Below are positions 1-7,813 of a stretch of 34,149 nucleotides of DNA, piece after piece (the first letter of the stretch is position 1; each line of letters begins with the position of its first letter). This DNA comes from Nocardia tenerifensis NBRC 101015 (GTDB lineage Bacteria > Actinomycetota > Actinomycetes > Mycobacteriales > Mycobacteriaceae), in NCBI RefSeq assembly GCF_000308715.1, contig NZ_BAGH01000091.1, forward strand, positions 1 through 34,149. The letters are read 5' to 3'. The translations under genes were made by a program, and so were the position numbers. The notes beneath the pieces are model-generated. The model saw nothing but the letters and a program-made list of their open reading frames with translations. It was not told the DNA's origin and made no database searches.

Positions 1-2421
1 ATGCTGGGGGAGGTGCCGGCCGCGCGGGTGGACGAGCTGGCGGCGGACCCGGAGTACGTGCGGCGGGTGGACGCCGCGGCGGCGGATCTGCGCGACTATC
101 TGGCGGCGCCGAGCTGGTTCGAGCGGCGCGCGGGCGAGGAGGGCGTTCGCGGGATCGCCTACTTCTCGATGGAGTTCGGCGTCACCGAGGTGCTGCCGAA
201 CTACTCGGGCGGGCTCGGGATCCTGGCGGGCGACCATCTGAAGGCCGCCTCCGATCTGGGCCTGCCGCTGATCGGCGTCGGATTGCTCTATCGCTCAGGC
301 TATTTCCGGCAGACGCTCTCGGCGGACGGCTGGCAGACCGAGCACTACCCGGACCTGGATCCGCAGGGCCTGCCGCTGCGACTGCTCACCTCCGACAACG
401 GCGGGTCGGAGAGCGCGCCGGTGCTCATCCACGTGGCCATGCCGGACCAGCGGGTGCTGCGGGCCCGCGTGTGGATCGCGCAGGTCGGGCGGGTGCCGCT
501 GCTGCTGCTCGACTCCGATATCGCGGAGAACGATCCGGAGCTGCGCGCGGTGACCGACCGTCTGTACGGCGGCGATCAGGAGCATCGGATCAGGCAGGAG
601 ATCCTGGCCGGCATCGGCGGCGTGCGCGCGGTGCGCGCGTACACGAACGCGACCGGCCTGCCCGACCCCGACGTGTTCCACATGAACGAGGGCCACGCCG
701 GGTTCCTCGGCGTCGAGCGCATTCGCGAATTCGTCTCGGCGGGACAGGATTTCGACACCGCGCTGGCCGCGGTGCGGGCGGGCACGGTGTTCACCACGCA
801 CACCCCGGTCCCCGCGGGCATCGACCGGTTCCCGATGCCGATGGTGCGCCGCTACTTCGGCGGCGCGCACGGCGAATCCGAATCCGCCATGCTCCCTGCG
901 CTTTCCGTGGACCGGATCGTCGGGCTCGGGCGCGAGGCCGATCCTTCGGTCTTCAACATGGCGCACATGGGTCTGCGACTCGCCCAGCGCGCCAACGGCG
1001 TATCGCGACTGCACGGCGAGGTCAGCCGGGAGATGTTCGCCCCGCTGTGGCCCGGCTTCGACGCGGCCGAGGTGCCGATCGGCTCGGTCACCAACGGCGT
1101 GCACGCGCCGACCTGGGCCGCCCGCGAGTGGTTCGACAAGGCGCGCAAGCACATCGGCGCCGAGCTCGTAGAGGAGGCACGCGGCTGGGAACGGCTGCGC
1201 GACGTCGACCTCGGCGAGCTGTGGTCGACGCGAAACGCGTTGCGCGCCATCCTGGTCGGCGAGGTGCGCCGCCGGGTGCGCGCGTCCTGGCTCGACCGCG
1301 GCGCGGCGGAGGCCGAACTCGGTTGGGTCGACAGCGTTTTCGACCCGGACGTGCTGACCGTCGGCTTCGCCCGCCGCGTCCCCACCTACAAGCGGCTGAC
1401 GCTGATGCTGCGCGACCCGCAACGCCTGCGCGCGCGGCTGCTCGACCCCGAGCGGCCGATGCAGCTGGTGGTCGCCGGCAAGAGCCACCCCGCCGACGAC
1501 GGCGGCAAGGCCCTCATCCAGCAGGTGGTCCGCTTCGCCGACGATCCCGAGGTGCGTCACCGCATCGTCTTCCTGCCCGACTACGACATGTCGATGGCCC
1601 GCTACCTGTACTGGGGCTGCGACGTCTGGCTCAACAATCCGCTGCGCCCGCTCGAGGCTTGCGGTACCTCGGGCATGAAGTCCGCGCTCAACGGCGGCCT
1701 CAATCTGTCCATCCGGGACGGCTGGTGGGACGAGATGTTCGACGGCGAGAACGGCTGGGCCATTCCGAGCGCCGACGGCGTCCGCGACGAACACCGCCGC
1801 GACGATTTGGAGGCCGCCGCCCTCTACGACCTGTTCGAGCGTACGGTCGCGCCCCGCTTCTACGATCGCGACGCCGCCGGGCTGCCGGTGCGCTGGGTCG
1901 AGATGGTCCGGCACACGCTACAAACCCTCGGCCCGAAGGTGCTCGCCTCCCGCATGGTGCGCGACTACGCCGTCGACTACTACGCACCCGCCGCCGACGC
2001 CTACCAGCGGGCGACCGCCGACGAGTTCGCCGTCGCCCGCGCCGTCGCCGACTACCGGCGCCGCGTCGAGGCGGCGTGGCCGTCGGTGAAGGTGATCCAG
2101 GTGGACAGCGCGGGCCTGCCCGACACGCCGATCATCGGGGCGAGCCTGTCGCTGACCGCGCGCATCGACCTCGGCGGGTTGCGGGTCTCCGACGTCGTCG
2201 TGCAGGCGGTCCTCGGCAGGGTGTCGACCGCCGACGACCTCTCCGACGTCACCACCGTCGCCATGAACCACACCGGATCCGACTCCGGCGTAGAGCTTTT
2301 CAGTGTGGACACGCCCGTCCCGCTGTCCGGCGCGGTCGGGTACACGGTGCGGGTGCTGCCGCACAACGAGTTGCTCGCGTGCGATGCCGAGCTCGGGTTG
2401 GTGGCCGCGCCCAACGCCTGA
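1..2421 (+). CDS. glgP: Alpha-glucan (maltodextrin) phosphorylase, 5' end cut off by the window
   Basis: It releases glucose-1-phosphate from alpha-1,4-glucan by PLP-dependent phosphorolysis in the cytosol. The 806 residues visible begin inside the N-terminal region: actinobacterial homologues are about 850-860 aa, so roughly 50 residues lie upstream and the ATG at base 1 is probably internal. Visible family features are a glycine-rich stretch near residues 74-80 (NYSGGLG), HMNEGH near 226, THTP near 268, and the PLP-lysine motif GTSGMKSALNGG with Lys560. The C-terminal beta-rich extension typical of the actinobacterial form is present. Downstream lies a 223-base gap, so it is probably the last gene of its transcript. 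The corresponding mycobacterial gene is next to dinG; here about 7 kb of other genes separate them. Confidence in the family is high. Confidence 0.93.
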   Translation: MLGEVPAARVDELAADPEYVRRVDAAAADLRDYLAAPSWFERRAGEEGVRGIAYFSMEFGVTEVLPNYSGGLGILAGDHLKAASDLGLPLIGVGLLYRSGYFRQTLSADGWQTEHYPDLDPQGLPLRLLTSDNGGSESAPVLIHVAMPDQRVLRARVWIAQVGRVPLLLLDSDIAENDPELRAVTDRLYGGDQEHRIRQEILAGIGGVRAVRAYTNATGLPDPDVFHMNEGHAGFLGVERIREFVSAGQDFDTALAAVRAGTVFTTHTPVPAGIDRFPMPMVRRYFGGAHGESESAMLPALSVDRIVGLGREADPSVFNMAHMGLRLAQRANGVSRLHGEVSREMFAPLWPGFDAAEVPIGSVTNGVHAPTWAAREWFDKARKHIGAELVEEARGWERLRDVDLGELWSTRNALRAILVGEVRRRVRASWLDRGAAEAELGWVDSVFDPDVLTVGFARRVPTYKRLTLMLRDPQRLRARLLDPERPMQLVVAGKSHPADDGGKALIQQVVRFADDPEVRHRIVFLPDYDMSMARYLYWGCDVWLNNPLRPLEACGTSGMKSALNGGLNLSIRDGWWDEMFDGENGWAIPSADGVRDEHRRDDLEAAALYDLFERTVAPRFYDRDAAGLPVRWVEMVRHTLQTLGPKVLASRMVRDYAVDYYAPAADAYQRATADEFAVARAVADYRRRVEAAWPSVKVIQVDSAGLPDTPIIGASLSLTARIDLGGLRVSDVVVQAVLGRVSTADDLSDVTTVAMNHTGSDSGVELFSVDTPVPLSGAVGYTVRVLPHNELLACDAELGLVAAPNA

Positions 2422-2644
2422 GTCCGCGCCCAGCGCTCGAGCCTGTGCCCACGCCGGCGTCTGTGCTCGAGTCCGCCGCACGCTCGAGTCCGCGTCCGAA
2501 GCTCGAGCCTCGCAGCCGCCGCACCAGCCCTTTCGCCCGAGGACGGTCCGGGCGGGTCGTCGGCAGGGCGAATTCCCCGATTGGGTGAATCGTCGGCTAA
2601 CGTGCCTGGGCACGCCCGTACCACTCCCCGACTGGAGACCGCCC
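2422..2644. other. Intergenic region with four GCTCGAG repeats
   Basis: This 223-base gap has no convincing gene. GCTCGAG occurs four times, at 2435-2441, 2465-2471, 2482-2488 and 2501-2507, each followed by CC or TCC. A possible -10 hexamer TAACGT is at 2598-2603, ahead of the permease gene. No tRNA fold or strong terminator hairpin was seen. Confidence 0.5.
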
Positions 2645-4006
2645 ATGGCCACCGCCGTACCGACCGAGCCCCGAGGTCGCATCGACGCGTTCTTCGGCAT
2701 CAGCGCGACTGGTTCGACCATGAAACGCGAACTGATGGCGGGCACGGTGACGTTCCTGGCCATGTCCTATGTGCTCGCCGTGAACCCGTCGGTGCTCGGC
2801 GACGAGGGCGCGTTGGGCGCCAAGGGCATTCCCATGCAGGCCGTGTTCACCGCGACCGCCGTCGCCGCGGTGTTCGGCACCCTCGTCATGGGGCTGTGGG
2901 CGAAGTACCCGATCGCGCTCGCGCCCGGCATGGGTCTCAACGCGTTCTTCGCCTACTCGGTGGTGCTCGGCATGGGCATTCCATGGCAGGTCGCGCTGTC
3001 CGGCACGCTGCTGTCCGGAATCATCTTCTTCGTCCTGGCCGTCACCAAGGTGCGCGAGCGCATCCTGAACGCCATCCCGATGCAGATGAAGCTCGCCGTC
3101 GGCGCGGGCATCGGATTGTTCGTCGCGTTCCTCGGCTTGAAGAACGCCGGCATCGTGGTGAACAGCGACGCCACGCTCGTCACGCTCGGCGACTTCACCA
3201 AGGGCACCACCCTGCTCGCGCTGTTCGGGCTCGTCGTGACCGTGGTCTTCCTCGTCGTCGGCTGGCACGGGGCCGTGCTGTACGGGATCGTGCTCACCGC
3301 CGCCGTCGGTATCGTCAGCGGGCTCGTCGACCTGCCCAACGGAGTCGTCGCTGCGCCGAAAGGGTTGGAGCACACCTTCGGACAGGCCGTCATCCACCTG
3401 CCCGACGCCTTTACCGGCCAGATGGCCGTTGTCGTCCTGACGATGCTGTTCGTCGACTTCTTCGACGCCTCCGGCACCCTCATCGGCGTCGCCAACCAGG
3501 CGGGCCTGCTCGACAAGGACGGCAAACTGCCGCGCGCCGCGAGCGCGCTCGCCGCCGACTCGGTCGGCACCATGGCCGGCGCCGTCATCGGCACCTCCAC
3601 CACCACCGCCTACGTCGAATCCACCGCGGGCGTCTCCGCGGGCGGGCGCACCGGACTGACCGCCGTCACCACCGCGGGCTGGTTCCTGATCGCCATGTTC
3701 TGCTACCCGATCTTCGCCGTCGTCGCGGGGTCCGGGGAGGTGACCGCGCCCGCGTTGATCGTGGTCGGTGTGCTGATGGCGCGCGCGCTCGGCGAGATCG
3801 ACTGGAATCGCCTCGAATACTCGATACCCGCGTTCATCACCGTCGTGATGATGCCGCTGACCTACTCCATCGCGAACGGTCTGGCCATGGGCATGCTCTT
3901 CTACCCGATCGTGATGGTCGCCAAGGGCCGGATCAAAGAGGTGCACCCGGCGATGTGGGCGCTGCTGGTCATCTTCCTCGGTTACTTCTTCTTCCTCGCG
4001 GAGTGA
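2645..4006 (+). CDS. NCS2-family purine permease (AzgA/PbuG type)
   Basis: A 453-aa polytopic inner-membrane protein likely to import adenine, guanine or hypoxanthine by proton symport. The N-terminal residues contain FFGISATGSTMKRELMAG, typical of the AzgA-like branch, followed by about 12-14 hydrophobic helices. Further markers are the TM3 signature MGLNAFFAYSVV and VDFFDASGTLIGV in the second half, both diagnostic of this branch. The ATG at 2645 is preceded by GGAG at 2633-2636 with suitable spacing, and it matches the family N-terminus. An open frame extends further upstream but reads through non-conserved sequence. The gene appears monocistronic. Substrate preference among purines cannot be decided from sequence. 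Confidence 0.9.
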   Translation: MATAVPTEPRGRIDAFFGISATGSTMKRELMAGTVTFLAMSYVLAVNPSVLGDEGALGAKGIPMQAVFTATAVAAVFGTLVMGLWAKYPIALAPGMGLNAFFAYSVVLGMGIPWQVALSGTLLSGIIFFVLAVTKVRERILNAIPMQMKLAVGAGIGLFVAFLGLKNAGIVVNSDATLVTLGDFTKGTTLLALFGLVVTVVFLVVGWHGAVLYGIVLTAAVGIVSGLVDLPNGVVAAPKGLEHTFGQAVIHLPDAFTGQMAVVVLTMLFVDFFDASGTLIGVANQAGLLDKDGKLPRAASALAADSVGTMAGAVIGTSTTTAYVESTAGVSAGGRTGLTAVTTAGWFLIAMFCYPIFAVVAGSGEVTAPALIVVGVLMARALGEIDWNRLEYSIPAFITVVMMPLTYSIANGLAMGMLFYPIVMVAKGRIKEVHPAMWALLVIFLGYFFFLAE

Positions 4007-4151
4007 ACCGAGCCCCGGCCTGAAACGTAGCTCACATTAGGACCGGGGTCTGGAAAGTTGTCATGTCCCATGCCATTATCGGACCGCAGTCCGCTTCAAC
4101 GTCGAAGCACTTTGACAGCTGTGTATCCGACTTGCAGGGACGAGGACCAGC

Positions 4152-4691
4152 ATGACCACGAAATCCGTACTCGACCGAGCTACCACCAACACACAACTCG
4201 ACGGCGTCTCCGCCGATATCGGACTACTGATCATCCGCGTCGTCTTCGGCGCACTACTCGCCGCGCACGGTACCCAGAAACTCTTCGGCTGGTTCTGGGG
4301 CTACGGAATGGACGCCACCGCGGGCATGTTCGACGGCATGGGTTACAACCCAGGCAGGTTCTTCGGCACCCTGGCCGGGCTCAGTGAGCTCGCAGGCGGC
4401 CTGCTCTTGGCGCTCGGGCTCCTCACGCCGCTCGCGGGCGCCATCGTGGTGGGCACGATGATCAACGCGATCAACGCGTCGTGGGGGCCGGGGCTGTTCG
4501 GCCAAGGTGGCTGGGAGATCGGTTTGCTCTTCGCCGTCGTGGGCGCGGGCTTCGCCTTCACCGGTGCCGGCCGGTTCTCGCTGGACAACGGGCGGCCTTG
4601 GCACCGGCAGGGTTTCGCGGTCGGCGCGGCCGCCGTCGCGCTCGGCGTGATCGCCGCCGTGATCACGCTCATCTTCAAGTGGGTTCTCTGA
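4152..4691 (+). CDS. DoxX-family membrane protein
   Basis: A 179-aa protein with four to five predicted membrane helices. The N-terminal soluble stretch of about 20 residues is followed by LLIIRVVFGALLAAHGTQKL, the typical first DoxX helix with its HG-x-QKLF motif. The helix pair around GGLLLALGLLTPLAG comes next, and a final helix near the C-terminus ends at FKWVL. Some DoxX relatives in mycobacteria form a membrane complex with a superoxide dismutase and a thiosulfate-binding protein, but neither partner is encoded nearby, so no specific role is inferred. GAGGACC just before the ATG is a weak ribosome site. A strong hairpin at 4747-4782 follows the stop, so the gene is probably monocistronic. 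Confidence 0.85.
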   Translation: MTTKSVLDRATTNTQLDGVSADIGLLIIRVVFGALLAAHGTQKLFGWFWGYGMDATAGMFDGMGYNPGRFFGTLAGLSELAGGLLLALGLLTPLAGAIVVGTMINAINASWGPGLFGQGGWEIGLLFAVVGAGFAFTGAGRFSLDNGRPWHRQGFAVGAAAVALGVIAAVITLIFKWVL

Positions 4692-4746
4692 TCTACACGA
4701 CCGTAGTGCGGTGACCCGTTCGGGTCCTTCGTGACCTGATCTGTCG

Positions 4747-4782
4747 CGCGGGCCTCGTCTCCCTTCGGAGGCGGGGCCCGCG
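4747..4782 (+). terminator. Strong hairpin terminator after the doxX-like gene
   Basis: A 16-bp stem (two G-U pairs) is formed by 4747-4762 and 4767-4782 around the four-base loop CTTC. There is no clear T tract after it, as is common for actinobacterial terminators. It lies 56 bases after the DoxX stop and about 65 bases before the RidA-like start. Confidence 0.75.
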
Positions 4783-4847
4783 TTGCTGTCACAGTCGGGG
4801 ACGTTGCGTCGTCTTCTTCTTGTTGTGGTGTGTGAGACGAGGAGGAG

Positions 4848-5249
4848 ATGACGGTGGGTATCGAGATCAGTAATCCGGTGGGGCTGCACGATCCGACGGG
4901 GTTCGGGTACAGCCATGTGGCTCGGGTCAGTGGTGAGTTGGTTCTTGTTGCGGGGCAGTACGACTCGGATGGGGAGGGGCATACGACCAGTGACGACTTC
5001 GCCGTTCAGGTCGACAATGCCTTCGCCAATCTCGGGATCGCTTTGGGCTCAGTGGGTTTGGGGTTCGCGGAGGTCGCGCAGTTGCGGACCTTCGTCGTCG
5101 GGCACGATCTCGACAAGCTCGCGGTGATCGGGAAGAAGATCGCGGAGATCTGGGGTGAGCGTCCGCCGGTGCAGACGCTGGTCGGTGTCGCCGCACTCGC
5201 CTTGCCGGGGATGTTGTTCGAGGTGGACGCCGTAGCTGTGCGTGATTGA
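4848..5249 (+). CDS. RidA (YjgF/YER057c/UK114) family protein, atypical active site
   Basis: A 133-aa single-domain protein of the Rid superfamily, whose canonical members form trimers that deaminate reactive enamine/imine intermediates. The fold markers VAGQ (residues 34-37), DNAFANLGIAL and the C-terminal GMLFEVDAVAV strand are present. The arginine of the canonical P-x-R-S motif, needed for imine hydrolysis, aligns with Gln109 here (PVQT). This places it in one of the Rid subgroups without proven deaminase activity. The start is clear: GGAGGAG immediately precedes the ATG. Hairpins on both sides isolate it as a single-gene transcript. Its codons (many GTT and GGG) look less GC-adapted than those of its neighbours, which may indicate later acquisition. 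Confidence 0.88.
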   Translation: MTVGIEISNPVGLHDPTGFGYSHVARVSGELVLVAGQYDSDGEGHTTSDDFAVQVDNAFANLGIALGSVGLGFAEVAQLRTFVVGHDLDKLAVIGKKIAEIWGERPPVQTLVGVAALALPGMLFEVDAVAVRD

Positions 5250-5258
5250 ACCGCCGGA

Positions 5259-5299
5259 CCGCCGTTCGCCGCGTGCCGGGAGCGCGCGGCGAACGGCGG
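5259..5299 (+). terminator. Perfect 15-bp hairpin after the RidA-like gene
   Basis: Bases 5259-5273 (CCGCCGTTCGCCGCG) are exactly complementary to 5285-5299, with an 11-base loop. The hairpin starts 10 bases after the stop codon, so it is very likely the transcription terminator. It also marks the left edge of the ESX-type cassette. Confidence 0.78.
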
Positions 5300-5305
5300 G
5301 TGGGC

Positions 5306-5373
5306 TGGAATGTTCCAACTGGACTGCTCTAGTTTGGAATGGAACCAGGGGGACAGCGTGTGCGTCTTATCCT
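5306..5373 (+). promoter_or_regulatory. Dyad-rich promoter region of the ESX-type cassette
   Basis: TGGAA (5306-5310) and TTCCA (5313-5317) form a tight dyad. TTCCAACT (5313-5320) and AGTTTGGAA (5331-5339) form a wider imperfect inverted repeat sharing one arm. A possible -10 hexamer TATCCT is at 5368-5373. The GGAA/TTCC repeats look like a regulator site, but no regulator is assigned. Confidence 0.35.
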
Positions 5374-5407
5374 GTGTCGGGGTGTCCGGGCCGAAGTCAG
5401 GAGAGAT

Positions 5408-5989
5408 ATGCGAACCGCCGTTGTGTCGCCGAAGTTCGTAGTACGGACGGTGCTGGCCGGGGTGGTGGTGGTCGGGGTGGTCGCGGGGTGCTCGCCGACG
5501 AAGGATGGGACGCCTACGACGGAGGTCAGTGGGAAGCCGACGAGTGGCGAGAAGACGGTGCAGTACAACCCGTGTAAGGAACTGTCCGACGAGGCATTGC
5601 GCGCTACCAAAGTTGACCCTGCTTCGAAGGACGTGACCACGGACGCGCCAACCGGCCCCGTTAGCGCCCGAGTGTGCCAGTGGACCTCGACCGAGGGCCC
5701 GTACTACGTCAGCGTCTCGTCCACGATCTATTCGCAGGACGATGCGCGCAAGAACGACAAACTGACCGGCTTCCGCGATGTGCGGATCGGTTCCCGTGCC
5801 GGGTTGGTCTACCAGGACAAGTCTGACGAAGACAAGCTCCGTTGTTATGCGAACCTGCCGTGGTCGAAGGGCATGTTCGAGGTGACCGTCGGGTGGCAAT
5901 ACAGCGAGCGGGCGTCCATGCCGCAGTCGCCTCCGTGCGATTTGGCTGTCAGGCATGCTCAGGAACTCGAGCCCTATTTGCCCAAGTAG
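5408..5989 (+). CDS. DUF3558 domain lipoprotein
   Basis: A 193-aa putative lipoprotein of mycolic-acid bacteria. An N-terminal hydrophobic signal (residues 10-27) ends in the lipobox VAGC, giving Cys28 as the lipidated residue. A short Thr/Ser-rich linker follows, then a DUF3558-type domain with the typical YNPCKELSDEALR opening and VCQW motif. Conserved cysteines suggest disulfides outside the membrane. The ATG at 5408 is preceded by AGGAG at 5399-5403; an upstream in-frame ATG at 5339 would place about 23 extra residues before the signal peptide and is rejected. It is first in a same-strand set with a PE-like, a PPE-like and an EspG gene. A role on the outer membrane face linked to type VII secretion is an inference from context. 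Confidence 0.85.
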   Translation: MRTAVVSPKFVVRTVLAGVVVVGVVAGCSPTKDGTPTTEVSGKPTSGEKTVQYNPCKELSDEALRATKVDPASKDVTTDAPTGPVSARVCQWTSTEGPYYVSVSSTIYSQDDARKNDKLTGFRDVRIGSRAGLVYQDKSDEDKLRCYANLPWSKGMFEVTVGWQYSERASMPQSPPCDLAVRHAQELEPYLPK

Positions 5990-6074
5990 GCACCGTCGGC
6001 GATGGGCTGTTGGCGACGACCCGAACGGCACAGACGGTGGTGGCGCGCAGGGGACCAGAGTTAGAGGAGGGACG

Positions 6075-6467
6075 ATGTCGGACACCGAGATGCAGGGAAT
6101 GCTGACGCGCTGGCAGACATTGAAAACGCAGGCCGAGGGGGGCGAACTGCGCCTGGACACGGACATCGGTCAGCAGTTGGCGGCACATGCCGAGCGGATG
6201 CGCACCAAGCTCAACGGGTTGATGAATAAGGCTGTCGAACTGGAGCATCTCTCCGGTTTTGGCACACTGGCATCCGCGGAAGATCTGCGGCAGAAGTTCG
6301 CGCTCAAGGCCAACAACGGTAATGACTCGGCTGTGAAGCGCCTCAAGCAGAGCATCGACATTGCCACCCTCATGAAGGAAACCTACGAACTCGCCATCCG
6401 CAAGATATCGGAGTCCGATCAGTCCGCCGCGGACAAGCTCGCCGGCCTGGGGATGGGTGATGCGTGA
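6075..6467 (+). CDS. Small helical protein, PE-like partner in an ESX-type cassette
   Basis: A 130-aa protein with no signal peptide or membrane helix, predicted almost entirely alpha-helical. A first helix spans residues 1-20, long amphipathic helices cover about 30-60 and 68-115, and the C-terminus is short and acidic. I do not recognise a named domain and see no WxG turn or clear YxxxD/E export motif. The start has GAGGAGGG at 6064-6071 just ahead. Its stop overlaps the next start (TGATG), so the two are translationally coupled. Position before a PPE-like gene and an EspG gene parallels PE-PPE-EspG units of mycobacteria, so it may pair with the next protein as a helical heterodimer. That is inference; the coding call is firm. 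Confidence 0.82.
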   Translation: MSDTEMQGMLTRWQTLKTQAEGGELRLDTDIGQQLAAHAERMRTKLNGLMNKAVELEHLSGFGTLASAEDLRQKFALKANNGNDSAVKRLKQSIDIATLMKETYELAIRKISESDQSAADKLAGLGMGDA

Positions 6468-7813
6468 TGGCTTCGTTCAATGACTGGCTCGTCGCGATCG
6501 GCGCGGGAAATCTCACCGGCTCCTCGCGAGAAGCCGACAAGAACAAGCAGGACGATCAACAGCGGGCCGCTGATGAGAAGACGAGGTGGGATCAGGACCG
6601 CGGCTTCGTCAACAACGAGTGGTCGAACCTGGTGTCGGAGTACGGCAGCGGGACGTTCGACGCGCCGGCCATCAAGGCACAGGATCCCTTCGAGACCATG
6701 TCGCACCAGGCCATCTACAGCGCTCTCGAAGGGGTGCAGGAGGGCGAGATCAACGCGAAGGCCGACGGGTGGCGCAACCTGTCAGCCGACGCCCGCAACG
6801 CGGTCGACGAGTTCAAAAGCGGTGTCGAGAAAGATATTTCGGAGCATTGGAACGGTAAGTCCGGCAAGGGCGCGATCGACGCGACGCGCGAATTCTCGAC
6901 ATCGTTCTCTAAGCTGGCCGCCACTTTCCAGATGGTCGGACACGGCCTCGATCTGACGCAGGGGCACCTCGCGCAGGCGAAAGCCAGTGTGGGAAAACCG
7001 GATAACTACACGTTCGGCGATCGGATCATCGATTCCTTGCCGTTGCAGAACGTCATCAAGGGCCCCACGCATCGTGCGCAGGAGGCGGAGAGCGAGGCGC
7101 GGTATGTCATGACGCAGTACTACCGCCCGGGCGTGAACGAGGTCGACAAGATCACTCCCATCCTCCCCGAACCGACCAGCACCGTGGACAAGAACAACCC
7201 CGTCGACCCGGGCACCGGCCCCGGCCCGAGCCAACCCGGCACCCCGAACACGAACAACCCGACGAACTCGCCGAACACCTCGGACCAGAAGTCCCCAAAC
7301 GATTCCAACAACCCGGACGGCACCACCCCGCAATCCACGCAGCCCGCGAGCACCGATCCGAACTCCACGGACAAGAAGCCCTCTTCGACCACCCCGGCCT
7401 CCACCACCCCGGCGAACACCTCCACCACCGACGACCCGACAAAATCTCGGACACCGTCAAACCCTTCCACCCCGTCGAACACACCTAACCCGTCGAACAC
7501 ACCGACCACAACGTTCCCCGGAACCCCGTCACGCACACCGAGCACCCCGAACTCCACCCCGTCCCCCGGCAAGAGCATCCCTGGCAAAGGTGCGGCAACC
7601 CCCACCGTCGCGGCCGCGACCTCGGCGCGCAACACCACTTCCGGCAAGCCGGGTATGGCCGGCGCACCGGGCATGGGTGCGGGCGGGGCGCGGGGCAAGG
7701 GGGACGAGGACGGTGAGCACAAGACGCCGGATTATCTGATCTACGACCGTGGTTCGGAACTGCTGGGCACGCAGCCGCCCGCGCTGCCGCCGGGCGGGGT
7801 CATCGGCGGATGA
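6467..7813 (+). CDS. PPE-like/WXG-type putative ESX substrate with Pro/Thr/Ser-rich tail
   Basis: A 448-aa protein. Residues 1-200 are helical and contain a WxG turn (HWNG, Trp128) inside a WXG100-like helical hairpin; Tyr84-Ser-Ala-Leu-Glu88 fits the YxxxD/E export signal of type VII substrates. Residues about 225-375 are low-complexity repeats rich in Pro, Thr, Ser and Asn, likely disordered and extracellular or wall-spanning. The last 30 residues (DGEHKTPDYLIY near the start, PPGGVIGG at the end) resemble a short tail I recall from many actinobacterial WXG/PPE-like proteins. The ATG at 6467 overlaps the previous stop; a GTG at 6464 is an equally possible start. The stop overlaps the EspG start (ATGA). 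Function beyond probable ESX secretion is unknown. Confidence 0.83.
   Translation: MASFNDWLVAIGAGNLTGSSREADKNKQDDQQRAADEKTRWDQDRGFVNNEWSNLVSEYGSGTFDAPAIKAQDPFETMSHQAIYSALEGVQEGEINAKADGWRNLSADARNAVDEFKSGVEKDISEHWNGKSGKGAIDATREFSTSFSKLAATFQMVGHGLDLTQGHLAQAKASVGKPDNYTFGDRIIDSLPLQNVIKGPTHRAQEAESEARYVMTQYYRPGVNEVDKITPILPEPTSTVDKNNPVDPGTGPGPSQPGTPNTNNPTNSPNTSDQKSPNDSNNPDGTTPQSTQPASTDPNSTDKKPSSTTPASTTPANTSTTDDPTKSRTPSNPSTPSNTPNPSNTPTTTFPGTPSRTPSTPNSTPSPGKSIPGKGAATPTVAAATSARNTTSGKPGMAGAPGMGAGGARGKGDEDGEHKTPDYLIYDRGSELLGTQPPALPPGGVIGG

Noticed and set aside
295..1914. Long open frame antisense to glgP (539 codons)
   Set aside because: Shadow of the GC-rich glgP frame; composition is Arg/His/Val-rich with no domain pattern and glgP is unmistakable.
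4013..4048. CCCCGG/CCGGGG repeat after the purine permease as a terminator
   Set aside because: Only 6 bp with a loop of about 24 bases; too weak to call.
4112..4117. TTGACA as -35 box of the DoxX gene promoter
   Set aside because: No acceptable -10 hexamer 16-19 bases downstream, so it was not listed as a promoter.
7201..7600. Tandem DNA repeat or minisatellite in the PPE-like gene
   Set aside because: The repetitiveness is at the amino-acid level with varied codons; no fixed repeat unit is evident.
7120..7722. 200-codon minus-strand frame rich in Val/Gly/Phe opposite the PPE-like tail
   Set aside because: The reverse complement of Pro/Thr/Ser codons naturally reads as such a repeat; no ribosome site or start context.
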